Assembly: GCA_022181005.1 (NCBI GenBank)
Contig: BQMV01000252.1
Span: forward strand, 1 to 9,031
From: Anaerolineaceae bacterium
GTDB lineage: Bacteria; Chloroflexota; Anaerolineae; Anaerolineales; Villigracilaceae
Length of the DNA stretch: 9,031 nt
Direction: 5' to 3'
The notes under the pieces are model-generated. The model was not told where the DNA came from, made no database searches, and saw only the letters and a list, made by a program, of their open reading frames with translations. A program made the position numbers and the translations under genes. Shown here piece after piece: positions 4,312-9,031 of this stretch (position 1 is the first letter of the stretch; every line of letters begins with the position of its first letter).

Positions 4312-5816
4312 GGCGTTAGATTTGCCGCCGGTAAAAAGCGCGGCTGTCGGCGAAACTGCGTTGCTTGTTCAAAAGCATACGCAAAGCGGATTAACGCCGG
4401 TTCTTGCCACGCCGTCGAAAAGAATGAGATTCCCACCGGCAAACCAAACACATACCCCGCTGGAACGGTTATATGCGGGTATCCTGCCACTGCCGCGAGC
4501 GACGTCGCTTCCATATCCCAATTTAACACGTCGCCATTCGCCAGATCAATCACCCAGGCTGGTCCGCCCGACGGCACGACGATCGCGTCCAATTTATATT
4601 TCCGCAGCGCCGCATCAATGCCCTGCGCGCGCGCCAGACGTAAATTCTTCGCTAAGGCATCTTTATATTTCTTCTCGCTCAACGGACCTTTCGCTTGCGC
4701 CGTCGTCATACGTTCTTGCCCAAAATACGGCATCATTACATCGGCATTCTCTTCGTTGAAGCGAATTACATCTTCCATCGAACGCACACGAACGCCGGGC
4801 GCGGCTGTTTTCAAATAGGAATTCAAATCCGCTTTGAACTCGTAATGCAATACATCCATTTCGCTTCCAGCCAATTTATCGAAATTCTTCACCGCCGCTG
4901 GGTCAACAAGGATCGCGCCCAAATGCTTCAGCGCTTCGAGACAGGTTTCGAAAATCTTTAAAATACGCGGATTCGTCCCCGCCATCGCGCGAGCGACTCC
5001 GATGCGCGCGCCTTTAAGTCCATCGCGATCAAAACACTTAGAATAATTCGACATCGCTCGCTTGCGGCTTAGGCGCGTAGTTGGATCGCCAGCGTCCGCG
5101 CCTGTCATCGCTCCGAGCATGATCGCCGCATCTGCGACCGTCCGCGCCATCGGGCCGGGCGTATCTTGGCTTCGCGCTACAGGGATAATTCCGCTTCGGC
5201 TCAACAAACCGAGCGTCGGCTTGATGCCTACGATTCCATTTGTCTGCGCCGGGCAGACGATCGAGCCATCGGTTTCGGTGCCGACCGCCGCAACAGATAG
5301 GTTTGCCGCGATCGCTGCGCCCGATCCAGAAGACGATCCGCACGCTGAGCGATCCAAGGCGTAAGGGTTGCGAGTCAAACCGCCGCGCGACGACCATCCA
5401 CTAACCGAACGCTTCGAGCGGAAATTTGCCCACTCGCTCAAGTTGGTCTTACCGAGGATTACCGCGCCCGCTTTACGAAGGCGTTTGACGATAAATGCAT
5501 CTTTGGCGGCAAGATTCCCCTCCAACGCAAGCGAGCCAGAGGTCGTCTGCATGCGATCGCGCGTGTCAATATTATCTTTGAGTAGAATCGGAATGCCGTG
5601 CAACGCGCCTCGCTTTTTCGCATCGCGCTCTGCATCCAACCGATCGGCGATGTTTAGCGCATCTGGATTAATCTCGATGATCGAGTTAATATGCGGGCCG
5701 TTCTTGTCAATCGCTTCGATACGCTCCAAATATAAGGCGGTTAGTTGGCGCGCGCTTAATTCCCCCGCATCTAATTTTTGTCGAAGTTCGGCAATTGTCC
5801 ACTCCGGCAGAATCAT
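4308..5816 (-). CDS. Amidase-signature family amidohydrolase
   Basis: This 502-residue enzyme belongs to the amidase signature family, which hydrolyses C-N amide bonds through a Ser-cisSer-Lys triad. All three residues are visible: Lys80 in PILLKDNID, cis-Ser161 in CGSSSGSG, and nucleophile Ser185 in GTETDGSIVCPA, with the usual 24-residue spacing between the two serines. The CGSSSGS and TETDGSI.CP forms are those of the plant-type and bacterial amidase subgroup rather than GatA (GGSSGGS), and no gatB or gatC is adjacent, so a role in tRNA amidation is unlikely. The substrate is unknown. No signal peptide is seen, so it should be cytoplasmic. The start ATG is one base after the stop of the CBS-domain gene, and the weak ribosome binding site (AGTAGGTAAG) lies inside that gene's end, so it is probably translationally coupled. 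Its 3' end abuts the kdpA remnant, and I see no terminator. Confidence 0.9.
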   Translation of the reverse strand: MILPEWTIAELRQKLDAGELSARQLTALYLERIEAIDKNGPHINSIIEINPDALNIADRLDAERDAKKRGALHGIPILLKDNIDTRDRMQTTSGSLALEGNLAAKDAFIVKRLRKAGAVILGKTNLSEWANFRSKRSVSGWSSRGGLTRNPYALDRSACGSSSGSGAAIAANLSVAAVGTETDGSIVCPAQTNGIVGIKPTLGLLSRSGIIPVARSQDTPGPMARTVADAAIMLGAMTGADAGDPTTRLSRKRAMSNYSKCFDRDGLKGARIGVARAMAGTNPRILKIFETCLEALKHLGAILVDPAAVKNFDKLAGSEMDVLHYEFKADLNSYLKTAAPGVRVRSMEDVIRFNEENADVMMPYFGQERMTTAQAKGPLSEKKYKDALAKNLRLARAQGIDAALRKYKLDAIVVPSGGPAWVIDLANGDVLNWDMEATSLAAVAGYPHITVPAGYVFGLPVGISFFSTAWQEPALIRFAYAFEQATQFRRQPRFLPAANLTP

Positions 5817-5817
5817 C

Positions 5818-6255
5818 TTACCTACTGCCGCCGGTAATGTAATGCTCCAGTTGAGCGATCATGGAACGCTGCGCTTCTACCACCTCGCGCAGGACGTCGC
5901 GCACCGATAGGATGCCCATAAGGTTTCCATCCGCGTAGACCGGAAGATGGCGGATGTTGCGTTCGATCATCAACATCATACAAGCTTCGAGTTCTTCGTC
6001 CGCTTCAATCGAGACGACTCGAGCGGTCATAATCTCCTTGGCCAAGGCATTCTTCGCCGTTTTGCCTTCCAAGTCCAGTTTGCGTACGCAGTCGCGCTCC
6101 GATAAGATCCCCTTTACGACGCCTCCTTCCACCACAAGGACCGCGCCTAAATTGTGTTGCGCCATCAGTTTCATGGCTTCCAACGCGCTGGCAGTGGGTG
6201 AAATCGAGTAAATCTGGCTCCCCTTCTTGCGGATCATGTCGCGGACAGTAGGCAT
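5818..6255 (-). CDS. Two-CBS-domain protein
   Basis: The 145 residues make a single Bateman module. CBS1 covers about residues 7-62, with AVLVVEGGVVKGILSERD; CBS2 covers about 72-128, with IRHLPVYADGNLMGILSVRD. A short helical tail (VEAQRSMIAQLEHYI) follows. CBS pairs bind adenosine nucleotides such as AMP, ATP or SAM and sense energy state. Stand-alone pairs usually act on a partner protein that is seldom known. The start ATG at 6253-6255 has AAGGAG 6 bases upstream. A probable promoter lies at 6286-6314. The stop is one base ahead of the amidase start, so the two are co-expressed and this protein may modulate the amidase, though linkage alone does not prove it. The gene looks complete. Confidence 0.88.
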   Translation of the reverse strand: MPTVRDMIRKKGSQIYSISPTASALEAMKLMAQHNLGAVLVVEGGVVKGILSERDCVRKLDLEGKTAKNALAKEIMTARVVSIEADEELEACMMLMIERNIRHLPVYADGNLMGILSVRDVLREVVEAQRSMIAQLEHYITGGSR

Positions 6256-6285
6256 GGCTCGCTCCTTATCGCCGGGTTTTCCGCG

Positions 6286-6314
6286 AGTATAGACTTAAAC
6301 GCCCACGAACGCAA
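6286..6314 (-). promoter_or_regulatory. Probable sigma-70-type promoter of the CBS-amidase pair
   Basis: On the minus strand TTGCGT (complement of 6309-6314) and TATACT (complement of 6286-6291) are separated by exactly 17 bases. The -10 matches consensus at five of six positions, the -35 less well. Transcription would start near 6279, leaving a leader of about 24 bases that contains the ribosome binding site. The spacing is ideal, but no experiment supports it. Confidence 0.45.
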
Positions 6315-6328
6315 GCGTTAACTTGCGT
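6309..6328. promoter_or_regulatory. 20-bp inverted repeat over the -35 box, possible operator
   Basis: ACGCAAG (6309-6315) faces CTTGCGT (6322-6328) with a 6-base centre. The left arm includes the proposed -35 box of the CBS-amidase promoter, so a bound dimeric regulator could block it. It could instead be a hairpin in the leftover 149-base gap after the upstream membrane-protein gene. Confidence 0.3.
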
Positions 6329-6404
6329 CGTGACGGGCGCGGTTACCGCCTGCTGAAGCATGCCGCGAAGAAATCAAAAGCGGCAGCATTGTTCTTTTCA
6401 CTTA

Positions 6405-7586
6405 TTACGCTAGGTCAAGTTTCTCTAACCCAGCGCGCGTAATTTCGAACATTTCTTTTATCGGATAAATGAGCGCGACGGCATAGAGTGCAAAGCCGAT
6501 GCCGTACAAAATTCCCTTTGCGGGCGCAGGAATGAAAATGCTAACCCAGATTAGGACGCTTCCGAGCATGATGGCGGTAAGGCTGCCCCAACAACCGCCC
6601 AGTTGCGGATTCTCTTCTTTGAGGAAGGTGCGCCGCGCAATGTACGGGATGAGGGCAATGCCAAATTGCAAGACCCAGCCATAAATTAAGGGCTGAGGCG
6701 CTGTCGCTTCCACAGGTCCAGCCGCAATGAGGCGAGTTAGAATCAGCGGAGCGATGAGAACAGGAAGCAGAATCCAGATATACGAAGCCAGCAAATGCCA
6801 GCCGCCTGCGGTCGAGAGATGACCGCTCGCTTTAAGTGCGCGTCCCATCAGAACGACAAGCCAAACTGTTGAGCCGATATGCAGGATCAAGCCTGCGATG
6901 GTGGCGGGCAGGTTGCCGCCCAGCCATGGTCCGAGCACGAGGAAGAACGCGCCAAGCGCCATACACCAAAAGATGATTGTAATATTCTTCGACGAACTAA
7001 GCGCGCGTCCAGCGATCATCGGGATAAAGTCCACGAGCAACCCTGCAAAGGTCAGCGACATAAAGCCCCATGAATTGGCGTGAATATGCACTTCAAGTGG
7101 AATTTTGATGTAGAGCGCATCGCTCCAATTGAGCCACAAGCCTGTGCCGATAATGACGCCGACCAACAGGTAGAACAAACCTGCAATGTAGAATTTGAGC
7201 GAAGCGGGCGCATCGCCGCCTCGTAAAGCCCAAAGTTGGAGGAAGAGCAACAAAGCGGAGATAAAGATCAGCGTGCCGCCCGTAAAGATCATAGCGTGGT
7301 TGACGCCGGAGAATCCCGCAATGAGCGCGATAAAGCCCGTGTTGAGAGTCAGCCAGATATCCCAACGCATAACAGGTTTCGCCTTTTTAACAAACAACGC
7401 AACTAACCCAGGCAAAAGTCCGAAGATCGCCTGAGAAAGAATCCCAAGCGTAATGAAGTGGACGCGCACCCATCGCAGGGCGGGAAACGCGGCTAACAGG
7501 TTCCAACTAACGAAGGAGGCATCCACTGCCATGAGGATAGCGACGAAGGCATAGAGCAGCGTAGTGATAAGGTAAGGAATAGGCAT
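6405..7586 (-). CDS. Twelve-helix His-rich membrane protein, heme-copper oxidase subunit I/NnrS-like
   Basis: The 393-residue protein is almost entirely hydrophobic, with about twelve membrane segments. Conserved-looking histidines sit inside or at the edges of helices: His43 (RVHFITLG), His97 (GVNHAMIFTGG), His167 and His169 (VHIHANSWGFMSLTFAG), His236 (ILHIGST) and His264 (GGWHLLASY). The HxHxNxxGF block followed by a G-L-x-x-D/Y-x-x-P helix is typical of the heme-binding membrane proteins related to cytochrome cbb3/NorB subunit I and NnrS, so heme or copper binding is likely. I see no complete oxidase active site or second subunit, so I do not call it a terminal oxidase. The start ATG overlaps the cupin stop (TAATG) and has AAGGAG 7 bases upstream. 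Linked to a Crp/Fnr regulator and a cupin, it may take part in nitric oxide or redox stress handling. That is inference. Confidence 0.8.
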   Translation of the reverse strand: MPIPYLITTLLYAFVAILMAVDASFVSWNLLAAFPALRWVRVHFITLGILSQAIFGLLPGLVALFVKKAKPVMRWDIWLTLNTGFIALIAGFSGVNHAMIFTGGTLIFISALLLFLQLWALRGGDAPASLKFYIAGLFYLLVGVIIGTGLWLNWSDALYIKIPLEVHIHANSWGFMSLTFAGLLVDFIPMIAGRALSSSKNITIIFWCMALGAFFLVLGPWLGGNLPATIAGLILHIGSTVWLVVLMGRALKASGHLSTAGGWHLLASYIWILLPVLIAPLILTRLIAAGPVEATAPQPLIYGWVLQFGIALIPYIARRTFLKEENPQLGGCWGSLTAIMLGSVLIWVSIFIPAPAKGILYGIGFALYAVALIYPIKEMFEITRAGLEKLDLA

Positions 7587-7897
7587 TATTGCGCTCCTTT
7601 GACGCCCAAAAAGATCACGCGTGTTTTGGCGATTATGCTGCGTTTCGCGCCGCTGGGCGCAATGACGACGGCGCCGGGTTTAACGTCGAAGGTCTCATCG
7701 TCAACGGTAATCAAACCCTCGCCTTCAAGGAAGTAATACAGCGCCGCTTCGGCCGGGTGGACGGGAATTCGTTGCCCAGCCTCAAGTCCAGCCACGAGCG
7801 CCTTGAACTGCGGCGTGTCGGTTAAGAATTGCGGACGGGGTCCTTCAGGGGCAAAGACGGCTTTAGATCTCAATTCATGGAAATAGTTGTTAAGCAT
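7586..7897 (-). CDS. Small single-domain cupin protein
   Basis: This 103-residue protein has the cupin beta-barrel pattern: motif 1 around residues 41-60 (GQRIPVHPAEAALYYFLEGEG) and motif 2 around 74-88 (PGAVVIAPSGAKRSI). Only one of the usual metal ligands is kept, His47. The second His of HxH is Ala49, and the motif 2 His is replaced by Lys or Arg. Metal binding may therefore be weak or absent, and the domain may serve as a sensor or binding module rather than an enzyme. The start ATG has AAGGAG 4 bases upstream. The stop codon overlaps the start of the membrane-protein gene by one base, so the two are translationally coupled. The Crp/Fnr gene ends 129 bases upstream. Confidence 0.82.
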   Translation of the reverse strand: MLNNYFHELRSKAVFAPEGPRPQFLTDTPQFKALVAGLEAGQRIPVHPAEAALYYFLEGEGLITVDDETFDVKPGAVVIAPSGAKRSIIAKTRVIFLGVKGAQ

Positions 7898-7947
7898 AAA
7901 TCTCCTTTCTAGTATGCCTAACTCTATCCATTGTCCCCATTTTGCGC

Positions 7948-7963
7948 CCCGACTTTTGTCGGG
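7948..7963. promoter_or_regulatory. Small hairpin in the Crp-cupin gap
   Basis: CCCGAC (7948-7953) and GTCGGG (7958-7963) form a 6-base-pair stem with a 4-base T loop. It lies in the 129-base gap between the regulator stop and the cupin start and has no T run on either strand, so it is a weak terminator at best. A half-site TGTGA (complement of 7969-7973) occurs beside it, but no full Crp or Fnr palindrome was seen. Confidence 0.3.
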
Positions 7964-8026
7964 TAAATCACATGCTTTTTAACTGAAGAAATGCAATGGA
8001 GGTCCTCTTGTTATTTCTCTCCACAG

Positions 8027-8737
8027 TTACGGTTTCTCTTCTGGTTTCGCTCGCGCCAGCAAGCCTCCGCGGTCTATAATGCGAATTTTTTGCCGGTCTA
8101 TCTCGATCAGCCCAGCCTTCGTCAGGTCGCGGATGACGCGGCTCAACACGTCCGAGACAGTGCCGAGGCGGGCGGCAAGTTCAATCTGGTTCGTCCAGCG
8201 GCGGCGTTCAATCACATCTCCTTCGGCTTGTTCCAAGAGCAACGCAGCAAAGCGCGCTTCGACGGTTTTCAACGATAAGTCTGCGGCAAGCGCAGCCAAT
8301 TCGGTGATCTTATCCGCCATGTTTTCGATAATTTGCATAGCAGTTCGCGGATGAGTTAACACAATTTCCTCAAGCGCATGACGCGGAATCAGCCAGAGGC
8401 CTGATTCTTCCAACGCGATTGCGGTGGCTGGGTTGGGGCGATGCGCTAACACGCCCATTTCATTGAAGATTTCACCCGCGTTGATAAAGCGCAAGACCTG
8501 CTTGCGTCCATCGGCGGAAGATTTCAACGCTTTGAGAGAACCATATTGCAAATAGAACAAATTTGATTCGACATCGCCCTCCCAAAAGATTACGGCTTCA
8601 GGCGCATAGACTTTCCACGAAGACGCGTTCGCGAGGCGTCTCAAGGTTTCGCCATCCAGCCCGCGCAGGTAATCGAAGGATTGTAAACGCTTTAAGAGGA
8701 TCTCGGCTCGAGAGAAATTTTCGGGAGTGTCCATCAT
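8027..8737 (-). CDS. Crp/Fnr family transcriptional regulator
   Basis: The 236-residue protein has the standard two-domain build. A cyclic-nucleotide-binding-type beta-barrel spans about residues 22-125 and includes VIFWEGDVESNLFYLQYGSL and the GEIFNEMGVL...NPATAIAL turn. A long dimer helix follows at about 130-155, then a winged helix-turn-helix at about 180-225 (NQIELAARLGTVSDVLSRVI). There is no Cys anywhere, so it is not an Fe-S cluster FNR. The phosphate-binding Arg-Ser/Thr pair of true CRP is not evident. It resembles the Dnr/NnrR-like branch, whose members often sense nitric oxide through heme, but the effector is not determined. The start is doubtful: ATG 8735-8737 or the next codon, neither with a ribosome binding site. 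The stop of the transposase overlaps the first ATG. The likely targets are the cupin and membrane-protein genes downstream. Confidence 0.9.
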   Translation of the reverse strand: MMDTPENFSRAEILLKRLQSFDYLRGLDGETLRRLANASSWKVYAPEAVIFWEGDVESNLFYLQYGSLKALKSSADGRKQVLRFINAGEIFNEMGVLAHRPNPATAIALEESGLWLIPRHALEEIVLTHPRTAMQIIENMADKITELAALAADLSLKTVEARFAALLLEQAEGDVIERRRWTNQIELAARLGTVSDVLSRVIRDLTKAGLIEIDRQKIRIIDRGGLLARAKPEEKP

Positions 8738-9031
8738 AGAGGATACAGGAAATCAATGAGCGGCAAATTGTATTGCGGATATTGTTGTTTCATCAATTGT
8801 CGTTGGTTGTAACAGTATGCGAAGAGGCGCAGATTCTTGCGTAAAGCATCCAGACGACGAGAAAAACAACGAGACCTACGCGCTAGCCGCTTGAGATAAT
8901 GACGTAAATCCGCGTTGACGGCTTCGACGGAATAGGTTTCCTTTTTATCCGAGCGCATTTCATAGGGTGCGCCGTAATACAAGTTGTCGTAGCCTGGAAA
9001 CGCATCGCTATAGTATTGTCGGGCTTGTGGG
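8734..9031 (-). mobile_element. C-terminal part of an IS1-family transposase (5' end outside window)
   Basis: The frame is open from the right edge (about 98 residues visible) to TGA at 8734-8736. The sequence SVEAVNADLRHYLKRLARRS, followed by RCFSR, aligns with the InsB end of IS1 (IERHNLNLRQHLARLGRKS, then FSK). It contains the final catalytic Glu. The middle Asp is visible as YYSDAFPGYD near the window edge. A TTG at 8980-8982 could be called a start but lies inside the catalytic core, so the gene begins outside the window. The element ends at or very near the first codons of the Crp/Fnr gene. The right-hand terminal inverted repeat cannot be recognised without the left end. The insertion lies upstream of the regulator in the same direction and probably displaced its promoter. 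Confidence 0.85.

Noticed and set aside
4308..5816. Amidase as GatA of the tRNA amidotransferase
   Set aside because: No gatB or gatC is adjacent, and the serine motifs have the plant/bacterial amidase form (CGSSSGS, TETDGSI.CP) rather than the GatA form.
5368..5910. 180-residue plus-strand open frame
   Set aside because: It lies antisense to the amidase and CBS genes, both of which have recognised motifs on the minus strand. Its own translation shows no domain.
8027..8737. Regulator as an oxygen-sensing FNR
   Set aside because: The protein has no Cys residues, so it cannot hold the N-terminal Fe-S cluster of FNR.

Overview
The window looks like a chromosomal segment of a free-living bacterium, most likely a Chloroflexota member of the Anaerolineae type. 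That placement rests on the general look of the proteins, the moderately high GC of the core genes, and the scattered short palindromic repeats. It is inference, because no marker gene is present. The host genes (about 1645-8737) are GC-richer. The left end (1-1440) is visibly AT-richer and reads as an accessory, decaying region.

Left region, 1-1440, plus strand: the 3' end of an unrecognised, probably exported protein is followed by a 57-residue two-helix membrane protein and a strong hairpin. Behind the hairpin, on the minus strand, lies a C-terminal scrap of a 2-oxoacid dehydrogenase E2-type acyltransferase. Next comes a two-gene unit. The first ORF has a good signal peptide but an ACG codon where the start should be, and it ends as the C-terminal part of a PIN-domain toxin. 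The second ORF overlaps it by ATGA and resembles the partner protein of PIN toxin cassettes. Two terminator hairpins and a 140-bp nested inverted repeat (MITE-like) close the region.

Middle region, 1645-4311: an Atg22/UMF1-type major facilitator permease and a YdjM/DUF457 membrane-bound metal-dependent hydrolase are both on the minus strand, with a terminator between them. Facing away from the hydrolase on the plus strand is the front of a potassium-transport kdp operon: a 31-residue membrane peptide, an intact kdpF, and a kdpA cut to about 44 codons with a nonsense codon and a frameshift. The rest of kdp is missing and an amidase gene begins exactly there.

Right region, 4308-9031, minus strand: going with transcription (right to left), there is the C-terminal half of an IS1-family transposase, a Crp/Fnr regulator, a small cupin overlapping a 12-helix His-rich membrane protein (heme-copper oxidase subunit I/NnrS-like), then a two-CBS-domain protein one base ahead of an amidase-signature enzyme. 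The regulator, cupin and membrane protein plausibly form one redox- or NO-related module. The CBS protein and amidase are a translationally coupled pair with their own probable promoter.

The unifying theme is genome decay and rearrangement: three gene remnants (E2, PIN toxin, kdpA), one lost start codon, one insertion sequence and one MITE-like repeat in 9 kb.
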